NCBI RefSeq assembly: GCF_037975245.1
Contig: NC_092578.1
Location: 16,748,821 to 16,812,820, forward strand
Direction of reading: 5' to 3'
DNA length: 64,000 bases
Source: Apostichopus japonicus
Lineage: Eukaryota; Echinodermata; Holothuroidea; Aspidochirotida; Stichopodidae
Position 1 is the stretch's first letter. Every line of letters starts with the position of its first letter. The position numbers were made by a program, and so were the translations under genes. The notes beneath the pieces were generated by a model. That model was not told the origin of the DNA. It saw nothing but the letters and a program-made list of their open reading frames with translations, and searched no databases. Below are positions 1 to 11,492 of this stretch, one piece after another.

Positions 1-188
1 AAATGTCAGCTATGCAGCAAATTAGGCTAAAGATGGGACTCCTTCAGAGGATCACCAGCCGATATCAGAACTCAATAAAAGTTTAATGAAATGTTGAAGC
101 TGTGCTGTTACCATGATTACCAATATACACAACTTTGTTGCAATCATGGACAAATTAACAGCCAAATACTATTCTGAATTTTTGACAG

Positions 189-283
189 GATGCATTTCAT
201 TCATGGGCTTGATGACGATGCTGCTAAGTCAAGCATGAGGCGAGTGTGGGGGCCCATACAGGAAGAGATGGGGCTAAGGAAAG
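189..283 (+). CDS. Candidate internal exon of a gene entering from the left
   Basis: AATTTTTGACAG precedes an open segment that ends at AAAG before GTAGAG. It encodes MHFIHGLDDDAAKSSMRRVW and GPIQEEMGLRK, with a phase-1 base at each end. The composition looks coding and the frame continues exactly into the candidate exon at 1046-1188. The gene would start outside the window. Another short open stretch (3-92, beginning MSAMQQIRLKMGLLQRI) lies at the window edge and may be a separate exon. Function not recognised. Confidence 0.4.
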
Positions 284-1045
284 GTAGAGAGGATATAGTC
301 AAGTGGAATAGGTCATTTCTTATCTTTATTAGATCTTCAAATGAATTTCATGAATCGGATGTTATTTTAAAAAGTCGTAATATGATCCCTGCTAAATCTT
401 GCCCACTGAAAGATAATATACACCTTAACAATGTATATAGTCTCATACAGCATTCCACTATAAAACACAACCTAACATATGTTTAACCCTACAACCCTAT
501 TGGTAATATCGCTTACCATACATACTCACACAATAACAACTTTGTACTCTTTTTTTGGCCACATTTTTTACCCATTCATAGAGATGCAGGGAATGAAGAA
601 AAATTCAAAACCAAAACAGTGGGAGGAGGGGGGGGGGGGTGAGGTATATACATGGCTAGCAAATGTCTTGACCTCAATACATAATGATAATACTGAGAAG
701 ACAGTTTAGCTTTAATACACACAGTGTTTAACTTTCCATGTAATATACTCAGTAGAGTCATGGAGTCCACAGTAGCCAGTCAAGCAATTGAAAACTGCAT
801 GGCGGGTATTTGTGTTCTTCGAAACAAGCTTGTTCTGCTGTGGAAATGTCATTTGAGAAAGAGGGATGGATCGGGATCTAGGGTTGAAATCTGTGACAGA
901 CATACTGAATAAACAGGTTTGATGGAGAAGGTCAATCCCAAGCATGTCCAAACATGCATCCCCAGTTCATGTCTTGGTTTGAATTGTCCAAGAAAATACT
1001 CCAAATAACAAAAAAAATGTGTCTGTTCTTTGTTTGAATTTGCAG

Positions 1046-1188
1046 GATCTCTGCGAAAGGCCCAAAAAGTTTGGCCAAAAAAGGACATCAAATTGATTGT
1101 TTGGTTTAATTTACTACACAATAAAAAGGGGAAAAAAACTTCTTTCTATAACGTGGAGATTGAGCGCAAGGCTTTAACATACATGTAG
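1046..1188 (+). CDS. Candidate terminal exon continuing from 189-283
   Basis: A good acceptor (TTTGTTTGAATTTGCAG) is followed by a frame of 46 codons to TAG, read with the single base left by the upstream exon. It encodes SLRKAQKVWPKKDIKLIVWF and then NLLHNKKGKKTSFYNVEIER. It is basic and lysine-rich near the C-terminus. The phase fit with 189-283 supports a real gene end. I cannot name the protein. Confidence 0.4.
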
Positions 1189-2051
1189 ATAAATGAAGAA
1201 TCGTTGTACAGAGTCTAAAGGCCTCCATTTTCTTCTTCTTTGCGGGGAAAGTTAATAGTTTGTTGGACAATATAGTTATTTGCATTGATGTATTTTATGT
1301 CGTATGCACACAGATATGTTAAATGTCAACGCCTTGAATACAGCCTAATTTCCTTGTCCAAGTATATCTTAGGATATCATTTTATTTCCTGCTCATGAGA
1401 ATACATACATTTTCAAGTTCTGATAACCATTTGGCTTCAAGTTCACTGACTTTCACTATACCGAACTCTCAAACATACACTTGACTTTTTGTCTGAGCTA
1501 ATGTTTAAAGAAGGATGAATGAAATAATGTGACTCTTTATGTAAACAAAAAGCAACTAGCATTTATATTGATATAGGCACATTAATAATAATAATGAGAT
1601 ATTAATAGTCAGGAAGCATTGTTCGTGCCAGCGATCTTGGCGAAATCGACAGGGGGGGTCTGGGGAGTTGACACCACTGGGGTTCCAAGGGGAGTGCCCC
1701 TGATCGGTGGTGATGGGGACCAAAGACCCTGTAGAAAATTTCAGCATTTTAGGGCTCATTTTAGTGATATGAAAGCTACTGTACGTACACAAAATTAAGA
1801 AACTGAGAAAGTAAGCTGCCACTCACCTGGCTAAATTTCCCAATTACTAGCTGACTCAATGATTGGAAGTCGTAAAGGCATGTGCAAGATCAAGGCTACA
1901 GTGTTAGGCTCATCGATATCATCACTGACCTGTTTCATTCAGATAGGCCTATACATCAGTATCAAAAATTTCCAACGAGAATTGAAACATGTTTCCTCCT
2001 CCATTTTGTAAAGTACAGAAAATGTCATAATTTATCATCAAAAACTGATAC

Positions 2052-2275
2052 ACAGACTAAATAAGTCAGCTTCAACGATCGTTAGCGCAAATATTGTCAG
2101 GCAGTTATTTCTACGACGCTTAAGCGATCTTGAATGTGGGAGAAGCCCACATGGGCTTATGGATTTCAACATTCACGTCAGGTCGCTTCCAATTCAACAT
2201 TTTAACTCAAATTTGGAATCTTGTCAATTTCAGAAAGTCATTTCAGATGGGTAAACCTTAGACTGCATATCATCA
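2052..2275 (-). mobile_element. 5'-truncated tRNA-derived SINE (same family as 48205-48500)
   Basis: Read on the minus strand it matches the body and tail of the SINE at 48.2 kb. Shared landmarks in order are CATCTGAAATGACTTTCT, AGATTCCAAATTTG, TAAAATGTTGAATTG, AATCCATAAGCCC, TCGCTTAAGC and AAATAACTGC. The tRNA-like head is missing, as in incomplete reverse transcription. Confidence 0.8.
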
Positions 2276-2383
2276 ACAAGATAGCTCTACATTGACTGTT
2301 TATATGTATACTGGCCTTATATGGTATGACTAGCTACCCAATAGCATCAGCATATACACATACTGCTAGTGTGCTGCATATTT

Positions 2384-3145
2384 CTGTACTACCTTACGCC
2401 TGTATTAAACAGCAGCATCTCACTGCGACTGTAACTGTAGCCCATTGCTTCATTCTTACTAATACTGTCACATATCTCTGTACTACCTTATGCCTGTATT
2501 AAACAGCAGCATCTCACTGCAACTGTAACTGTAGCCCATTGCTTCATTCTTACTAATACTGTCACATATCTCTGTACTACCTTATGCCTGTATTAAACAG
2601 CAGCACCTCACTGCGACTGTAACTGTAGCCCATTGCTTCATTCTTACTAATACTGTCACATATCTCTGTACTACCTTATGCCTGTATTAAACAGCAGCAT
2701 CTCACTGCGACTGTTACTGTAGCCCATTGCTTCATTCTTACTAATACTGTCACATATTTCTGTACTACCTTATGCCTGTATTAAACAGCAGCATCTCACT
2801 GCGACTGTTATCTGTAGCCCACTGCTTCATTCTTACTAATACTGTCACATATCTCTGTACTACCTTATGCCTGTATTAAACAGCAGCATCTCACTGCGAC
2901 TGTAACTGTAGTCCATTGCTTCATTCTTACTAATACTGTCACATATCTCTGTACTACCTTATGCCTGTATTATACAGCAGCATCTCACTGTGACTGTTAC
3001 TGTAGCCCATTGCTTCATTCTTACTAATACTGTCACATATCTCTGTACTACCTTATGCCTGTATTATACAGCAGCATCTCACTGCGACTGTAACTGTAGC
3101 CCATTGCTTCATTCTTACTAATACTGCCGCACTTCTCTGTACTAC
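2384..3145 (+). repeat. 94-bp satellite, 8 copies
   Basis: CTGTACTACCTTATGCCTG recurs every 94 bp from 2384 to 3137, with only a few substitutions and one 1-bp insertion among copies. The last unit diverges after about 15 bp. High identity indicates recent amplification or homogenisation. Confidence 0.97.
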
Positions 3146-3387
3146 CTTTAAGTACATGCAGATTCAACACTACATCCTTTATTCTGTTCATAAACCTCAA
3201 CAAAACTGAAATGCAGCAGTTCAACTTTGGACAGTCGAAGCACACTCTACGAAGATCGGGAGGCTTCAGGGTACTGTTACCTCCGCCGATTTGCATCCGT
3301 TATCGAGACGGCCTGGCCTATCGGCTTCAGAGCAACGGCTGCAAGTAGTACAAACATCGTCGACCATAAAGATTTACGGAAGTCCAC

Positions 3388-3594
3388 TTATTGACAGTAG
3401 TAAACCATCCAAATCTCTTTAGAATTTGACTGTCTCAACTTTTCATAATATATGTAGCCGTTCTTTTTTGTTTTGTCATCAGGCTGTGGTGATAATTCTC
3501 GCCACTTCTCGCAATGTACGTCCATGAATATATAGTTCCGTCGTTTGGACTGAAGAGATTTAAGGGGCTTTGGATGTAGCAACTTGAGAGGCAT
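3388..3594 (-). CDS. Small ORF divergent from the 3655 exon
   Basis: Sixty-eight codons on the minus strand, MPLKLLHPKPLKSLQSKRRN to WMVYYCQ, basic and tyrosine-rich. A TATAAAAGA box lies just upstream (3605-3613, minus). It sits so close that transcription should start after the first ATG, so an internal start at MDVHCEKWREL would be more likely. A TTTATT (AATAAA on the minus strand) lies at 3178-3183. Could be chance. Confidence 0.2.
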   Translation of the reverse strand: MPLKLLHPKPLKSLQSKRRNYIFMDVHCEKWRELSPQPDDKTKKNGYIYYEKLRQSNSKEIWMVYYCQ

Positions 3595-3654
3595 AACTTG
3601 GGTATCTTTTATAGCCTAGGCATTAAGTAAACCCTTTAAGACAACCCCCGACAG

Positions 3655-3828
3655 ATGAAAAGTGCTAACGAGGACTCTGTTGTTGTAATGAATATGTCAT
3701 GTGGGGAAAGTATCGGGGAGAAATGCGGACTTTCACGAGTAGAAATCAATGTCGAAGAACAAATTTTCTGTCAAGATAATATCCATAATTTCAACAGGTG
3801 CGACGTACGACACAAGGTTTTCCTACAG
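3655..3828 (+). CDS. Candidate first coding exon, unknown protein
   Basis: ATG at 3655 opens 58 codons that end exactly at CTACAG before GTATGA, a donor-like site. The peptide begins MKSANEDSVVVMNMSCGESI and continues GEKCGLSRVEINVEEQIFCQ. It contains six cysteines and mixed charge. The local sequence is richer in CpG than the flanks. A preceding GACAG could also be an acceptor. No downstream partner exon was found. Function unknown. Confidence 0.35.
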
Positions 3829-3899
3829 GTATGAAGAAATATTCCACCGGGTGTAATCTGATTATTTTTAGATCACATTAAAGTGGGGAGGGGGGGAGG

Positions 3900-6800
3900 G
3901 GGAAAGAGCCTGTTAAACATTTTATTCTTCACTTATGAAGATAATGATGATGGCATTGATTGTCAAAACTAGAAGCATTAAAGGGTGATATATATGCTTT
4001 CCCTTGCAAAGGGCCTTGAGCAGTGACTTTTGTCTACTGATTTGGCGCTATGGTAAGTCTCATTTATTATTATTATATATGGATGAACACCCTTTTAATT
4101 GTTACGCTACGCCAAGTAACATGAACTTCCGCACAGAATATCACGTGTATGAATGAGACCTCCACCAGCAGCGAACTAAGCTTTTAGATTTCTACAGCCG
4201 AGCCACACAGGTGCAGACACTTCAGGAATTCATTCCTGAGAATACATACAGCCATCCATAGGTTTATAAATATTAAAGTCTGTTTGAATGATGCTATGAA
4301 AACAGAACTTGGAGGCAAAAAAGTAAAAGTGAACTTGTAACCTATTTTGGGATTCCTTAATGCCTTATTTTGATCAATTTGAGGTGATCCCTATCACTAA
4401 GAAAACATTGTTTATTTGCCGTTGACAGAAATGTAACCCTGCGTGCCAAAAGCCCATTCTTTTACAGCCGTTTTAAGAATATTCCTAAAGGTTTGTCCAT
4501 TTGATATTACTCGATTTGTTAAATGGAGTGAATGAAAATGCATCTGTGGGGGGGGGGGGGAGGGGGAAGACCACATTTTTGTGTAATCCTCTCAACTAAT
4601 TTAACAGGCCAGTTTAAATTTCTTAAATGGTAAGAAATTGTCATTTTTCTTTATCTATTAGATACATCTTCACTAACAACTTTAGTCAATGCACTTAATT
4701 TAAAATAAGTTCATCGCATATATCAAGCGACTTTGGAAAAATTGGAAAAGAGGAGTTAATGAAGACGACATGCATTCTTTTTCAAAGAAAAGTGAGGCCT
4801 TCTCCCCTTCCTTCTCCCCTCCCTTCTCCCCTCCCTTCTCCCCTCCCTTCTCCCCTCCCTTCTCCCTTTCAGTGTGCATTGTTAAAATGTGACCTTTGAC
4901 ATATTATCACCCTAAATCAGCCGGCCCTTTGCTCATCATCATCTTCTCTCATGCATGATCAGTTTTCCAAACAGACTGTTTTTAAAAACTAATTTGTACT
5001 CTCCAAACATCCAGAGTTCAACAGTCTGACTGACTTCAGTCAGGCACAAAACCCACCTGCACATATAGTGATCATGAGCCTTAAATCCAACAGATTGTTT
5101 ATAGTAATAACCATGGCGACCTGTTCACACCTGCGTAACAACAAATAGCGAACATTTTACACCGTTTTCCAGCCACTTGTGAGTTCAAATAGAGCTGTGC
5201 ATCTCTACCAATGGAAACACATCATCCTTCTAAGCTTTAATTCAAATTCTGTCAGACTTGGGTTCTGGTCAATTAAGACCTCCAACCTTTGAAATTAATC
5301 ATGGCCTGAGGCTTATTTAAAAAAAATCTCTATTAACATGTACTTCCATACTTTTCAACTAACCAAGCAAATCTTGTTATATTCATGATTTCAATTTTTC
5401 AAACTATGCATTAATTTTTCTGTTTTAAGTTCATTTCCAATAACACCCCTCCTTCCCTTCCCTTCCCCTTCCACCCCCTCCCCCTCCCCCAAGCAAAAAT
5501 GTACTTGAATATGAATAAGTATTCACTTAGGGTTTGATATAATTCATATCACTATACTGCTAATGGAACAATTAGTTCATATGGGGAAACCTCATTTGCA
5601 ACATTTTAACGAGAGAAAAAAAAAACCAGGGCTGTGTATCAGTTTGGTCAGCTGCAGGCATGTATTTAATAATACTACACTATATTATGTTTGCTAAAAT
5701 TTCTATATTGAAATTATGACAACTTCTTTGGAAACAGTTCACTATTTTGCAATTAAACAAAAGAAAATATTCTGCAAATTAATTGTGATGGTAATTCAAA
5801 CACTTCAACGTGCCAATTAGACTAATTAGTCCTACCTTGAGTTTTGAAATCTAGGGACTATTCAACAAGATAAACACCTTCGTTACCAGGTGTCCTTTAA
5901 GTCATGCACACATTAGGTACTTCCCTGTTTATACCAGTGGATGTTCAACGAGATGCACATAAAGAAAACCCATTAGCTTGGTGGAAAGAGCTCATTAAAA
6001 AGGAGACAATAGCCACCAGCATCTAGCAATCTTGCTGGTTAAATTGTTAGGTAGAATTTGCCAGAAAGGCATCATTTACATTTGTTCGTCTATTACTTGT
6101 CGTTTGAAGTGGAAACTGATATGAATGGATAATATACATAGTATGAATCGCATTAAACATACCACGGTGGAAATTGGAAAGAGACACTTTGTCTTAAATA
6201 TTTTTCACAGCATATTTGATCATTTCACCCAAAAAAAGGGTATATAAATACTCCTGAATAAAGTCTATTACCCAATAGTCTACCAAAATTGAACCAATAT
6301 TGATGATACGGTAATTAAAACACAATTGTAAAAAACTTAATTCTGTACAGTGCTTGTCAAGTTTAGAATGGGTGTTTGTAAATGCAAATCAATTATGTGC
6401 TTTATACACAATGCATTCCCTTGCAATTATACTAAAGGAATTCAAATCTATATATATATATATGTCCATATATATATTGACATATAGTTATCATGCAAGA
6501 ATGTTCCATGTATGCTCCATAAACAGGGTGCACAACACCAATGACATGATCAGACTACAGAAATTGCAAACTAAAAAGGATATATTCTCATACACGCCTC
6601 TTTCCTTCTTCAGTGCAAAAAGTGACGTGAAAAATTCCTAAACAGACAGAGCAATGAACTAGCATGAAAACACAATGTATACATGTATATAACAATGATA
6701 AACATCGTTATTCTTTGTGTACTAACTACATACAAACCTTACGAGAAGTAGGATAAACTTTGCATCAACATCATAATTTGTTTCCCTTTTTGGCTTTCAA

Positions 6801-8070
6801 TACCAGTTAGATGATACAAAAATCTATTGAAATATATCTGTGGGGGGAATCAATTCCTCACAAAAATTTTCAATATATTTTTTGATCTGTCATTAAGGAA
6901 GATTAGTCGTGTTTACATGATCAGGTATCGTTTCAACTCCCTGCATGTTTACAGATAATACCCATATAACCTGGAAAATAAATAAATCATGAGATCGTAA
7001 CTGTCTAGGCCAGATATTTCTCAGAAATTGTGCAAATAAATTCATGTATATAAATTTTTTATTTTTTTTTAATATTAATTCCTCATGATAGATCAAACTG
7101 TGAAGGATAGAAGTTCCTAGTTGAGTCAGCGACAGAACAGTTTACCAAAAAGGTTTCATTTTATATTTGTTTATTTTACTCTTACTTTTCTTTTTTGGTA
7201 TGCGCGTGTATGCGGGTGTGTGTGTGTGTGAGCTTGACGTCAAATAATTCCATTCTCGGAATTACTTGAATGTATATACTGAGACTTCGTATAAAATGGT
7301 GCTGGTAGGTTTGTGCATCCCATAGCAATAAACATTGCCACGTGGTTCACAAATGATACTCCACGACGCAAAACTATTTTGCCCCTCTATAAATGATAAC
7401 ATTTGTTCTCCAGTAGAGGCTCAGCTGTATGAGTTGTATGCACTTTGCAAAGAATTGCTTGGCCCAAGTTTACGAAACATTCAACTTATGTTTTCCAGTC
7501 TTTGTTATGTATCCCTATAGGATGGACATCCTAACAGACTGCCCTTGGCACATATATACATAGAAATATATGTGTGTGCGTGTGTCCGCGTGTGTGATGC
7601 ATTCCGTTTAGTTAATATAATTTTTTTTTTTAATTGATATTACAATGTTATGTAAATTAGACCACTACATATCCAAATTAACAGGGTGTTTTAACAGGGC
7701 TTAGCTACATTTAACTGGAGCTGACATTAACTACTTATTTCAAAAAGCCAAACAAGCATGTCACACTCTTGTTGAATTATCACCCCTCCATAAGGTAACT
7801 ATATATATATAGCTGCTACATTAACCCACATGGTTTGATGATATATGCCCGACTCTTCTAACCTCACTGTGTATATATAGCTCTTACTGTACAGTGTTTT
7901 CAAACGTGTGCACAATTCCTTTGTCATCTAGCTATGTGTGTATCTCCCTGTGTTGATGCATATACATATAGCTCATACAACTGTGCACCATCAACACTGC
8001 AGTCCCGCTGAGCACAGTTTGTATGTATGTGTATATAAATATATTATATATTTATTATAATATAATATAT
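3900..8070. other. Non-coding AT-rich stretch
   Basis: Apart from pyrimidine tracts at 4799 and 5441 and TA/TG microsatellites (6450, 7210, 7570, 7800), I see no exon with convincing splice borders on either strand. Confidence 0.5.
4799..4868 (+). repeat. 12-bp polypyrimidine minisatellite
   Basis: TTCTCCCCTCCC repeats about five to six times. A related pyrimidine tract is at 5441-5490. Confidence 0.9.
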
Positions 8071-8071
8071 C

Positions 8072-8915
8072 CCTATGCCTTTGGTTGAATTCAGAATAGC
8101 AGCTGATCGGGTTATTATAATCCCAGGGAACTTAAAAGACTTAATTCACAGTTGATCTCCGCAGTGATAAGAACTCAATGTGTGTGTGAAACTCTGAGTT
8201 GCATCGCAATGGAATAGCGTGTTTATACATCTATCTATTTATATATATATATATATATTTAATATAATATACATACACACACATACATACATATATATAT
8301 ATACCTTACTGTATCACTGTTGTGGGGCATGTACACTGTTCATACTGTGCTGTACATAAATTATAATGATAAAACCCTTCATGCTGGTTTCATACACCAC
8401 AATTCATGCAGTACATATGAGAGTTGAGTATTATGGCCTGACAGGTCTTTGAATCAAACCAATACTATCACATATATATGTGTGTGTATATATATACTTG
8501 ACTATATCTTGGCAGTGCCTTGAATAGATGATAAGATAGGTTGGTCCCTGGACAGACTTTTTAACACCAATTTCTTTCTTTTTTTTGGGGGGGGGGGGGG
8601 TGGTGCTTGAGGTATAGAATAATAGAACAAATATTCTGATCTAGGTCAGATACTGCAGCTGACCAAGATCATTTCTAAATTGGTGATAAACTGTGAGAAT
8701 AATAGTCTTTTACGTTCCATGAGATTATAAAAACCTGACCAGCTGCTATTGTGAATTCAAAATTAAACCAATTACACTAATCTATGTCAGTTATTGTACC
8801 TTATCAAGATCATTTCTAAAACTGGTGATCAAACTGTGAATTAACAGTCTTTTAAGTTCCCTGGGATTATAATAACCTGATCAGCCACTATTCTGAATTC
8901 AACCGAAGGCATAGG
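8072..8915. mobile_element. Foldback element with about 85-bp inverted arms
   Basis: The left arm (8081-8155) begins CCCTATGCCTTTGGTTGAAT and the right arm (8829-8915), reverse-complemented, begins CCCTATGCCTTCGGTTGAAT. They match nearly throughout, down to TTAATTCACAGTT. A second, tandem copy of the right arm lies at 8640-8760, about 140 bp away. The centre holds TA and CA microsatellites and a G run. No transposase is present, so it is non-autonomous. Confidence 0.85.
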
Positions 8916-9859
8916 GATAGATAATTTAGATATTAAACTGTGTGATATTTCAAATCTTAAGTCTGACTTCATTCCCAGTGTGAAGATTTTTTTTTCCTCT
9001 GGTATAATTGAACCATCAAAGCCGAGAATCATTACTTTGGGGTACTGTACAAGTAGACATGGCCTTCACTAAACATCAGCCTTTCAAAGTGTTTGTTTCA
9101 GTTTACTTTGAACATCCAAGAAATCTCAAGAATTATCTAAAAAATTCTAACAAAACAAAATTCTGATGGGAAATTACAAATCAGAGTTCCGATTTTTGAC
9201 AACTCTCTTTCTCTCTCTGCTGTCAGGAATTTTCTCATTTTTGAAAACGCTGAAATTGCCCTTGAACAGTTCTCATATGTCAGTGTGTGACTTCAAAGGT
9301 CAAAAAAAAAAAATCTTCATGAACATCAATTTACCAATGGGCAGCTCTTGAGATATATATATATATATATATATATGAGATATATATATATATACATACA
9401 TACATATATCGAAATGGAATTGAAATGATAAAACGATGATGTTTGAGACCCGCAGAAAGAAAATGGGGTTGAGAAAAAGATAAAATACAAAAAAAAACCA
9501 CTTGAATGAACTCCTGACCTGTGATTTTGTTCAAATGTTGATTTATTCTGAGAAACTTGACAACATTTAGATATGGGATGGATGAACATTTTTTTGGGGC
9601 ACAATTTACAATATAATCCAAAAATGCTCCATTAACAGGCAGATCTAATCATGTAGTTTAACCCAGTATATTTCCATGTTTGCATCTTTAATCGATGCTA
9701 GTAAAATGCATATTAAACTTGGTAACATTCTTCTTCAGACATGGTTCATATATATATCTAGGTATACAACACTACTGGTTCTACATGCAGTATGCAAACC
9801 TGTAATGATGGCTTCCATACGTACTATACAGACATACTGACAAAGTAAGAGTTTTAAGA

Positions 9860-11237
9860 GTGAAATTCCGGCATCACACATATGGCGCGAGAAAGCGGAA
9901 TATATTACGTACAAATATATATATGCTGTACTTGCGAAATATACATGGTTAACTTCAAAAATACATTTTAGACATATTTGTATATATGTTTATAATAATA
10001 TATTATCTAACAATAACTATTCTGTAAAGATACTAACACAAAAATTATGTTTCTATGCCAAGAATATATTTATTCTCTAAGAGAAAAATATATATATATA
10101 TTCTCTAAGAGAAAAAAAGATATATATTCTCTAAGAGAAAAAATATATATATTCACTAAGAGAAAAAATATATATATTCTCTAAGAGAAAAAATATATGT
10201 ATTCTCTAAGAGAAAAATATATATATTTTCTACGAGAAAAAATAAATATATTCTCTAAGAGAAAAAATATATATATTCTCTAAGAGAAAAATATATATAT
10301 TCTCTAAAAAAAATATATACAATTGAGTGAAATGCGCCCTGCACCACTGACGTAACAGTTTACCTGCCTTGCAGATTTCAATAGGCACTTGCGGTAGATC
10401 GCAGGAAATTTGAGCTGTGCAAATGACTTTCCCACGTTTGTTTCCTTTGCAAGGTTTGGCAAACTGCTTACGTAACACACCGGCTAATGTTCCAAGCTTG
10501 AAATGTGAAGAAGTGAGCAGTAACTGTTAAGCCGGCTAGTTACGCACGGTACAGAAGGCTTTGCTGTCGAACGAACCGTCGTACAATCAGGTAGTTGTTA
10601 TGGAATAATCCCTGGTACTATCATGTGCAATGTGATATCGCAAACTCACTAACTATGAACTGAGCAAACATGTGCGTTTTATGAATGGCCAGTGTAATGA
10701 ACAGGCTGGTAACTGCTGAAGTTACTGAACAACTTAACAAACATCTTAGTCAGCACTTACAGAGCTCCGTACTTTGTACAGCATATATATTTTTTTCGCA
10801 CAGAATATATTTTTCGTACAGAATATATTTTTCGCACAGAATAGGTCTTGAATATTAGAGAATATATATATTTTCTTTACACACAATAAAAATATATTTT
10901 TGCACAGAATATAATTTTTCCTGTAGAATATATATTTTTTCTGTCTCAGAATTGATATATTTTGTTAGAGAAAAATATTTTTCTGTGAGAGAATATATAT
11001 GTTTTGGTACTTTGTATAGCATATATATATATTTTTCGACCAGAATATATTTTTTCGCACAGAATAGAATTTTGTTGTTAGAGAATATATATATATTTAC
11101 CGTACACACAATAAAAATATATTTTTGCACAGAATATAATTTTTCCTGTAAAATATATATTTTTTTCTGTCTCAGAATTTATATATTTTGTTAGAGAAAA
11201 ATATTTTTCTGTCAGAGAATATATATGTTTTTTAACA

Positions 11238-11281
<44 letters not shown>

Positions 11282-11492
11282 AAAGAAAATATATATTTTT
11301 CTCTTAGAGAATATATATTTATATTATAAATATTTTGTGTCAGAGAATATATTTTTTTGCAGAATATATATAAATATGTCTAAAATGTATTTTTGAAGTA
11401 AACCATGTATGTATTTTGCAAGTAAAGCATATATATTGTTGTACATAATATATTCCGCTTTCTCGCGCCATACACACAGGCCTAAAATTTCA
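9860..11492. mobile_element. Large foldback element, long terminal inverted repeats
   Basis: The left end (from about 9860) carries ATGGCGCGAGAAAGCGGAAT and continues about 120 bp to TTAGACATATTTGTATATAT. The right end (11355-11490) is its reverse complement with few changes. Inside the left arm is a palindromic tandem repeat (next entry). Inside the right is a 238-bp direct duplication (about 10771-11008 and 11009-11225). A unique 450-bp GC-richer core lies at 10320-10770. No transposase ORF was found. Confidence 0.88.
10065..10315. repeat. Tandem array of palindromic TTCTCTAAGAGAA units
   Basis: About nine units, 25-30 bp apart, each the palindrome TTCTCTAAGAGAA joined by TA-rich spacers. 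It forms the inner part of the foldback element's left arm. Single strands could fold into serial hairpins. Confidence 0.93.

Noticed and set aside
2384-3145. CRISPR-like array
   Set aside because: Units are contiguous 94-bp tandem copies without variable spacers, and the genome is eukaryotic.
7235-7242. TGACGTCA cAMP-response palindrome
   Set aside because: A single 8-bp site in 64 kb is expected by chance and no promoter is nearby.
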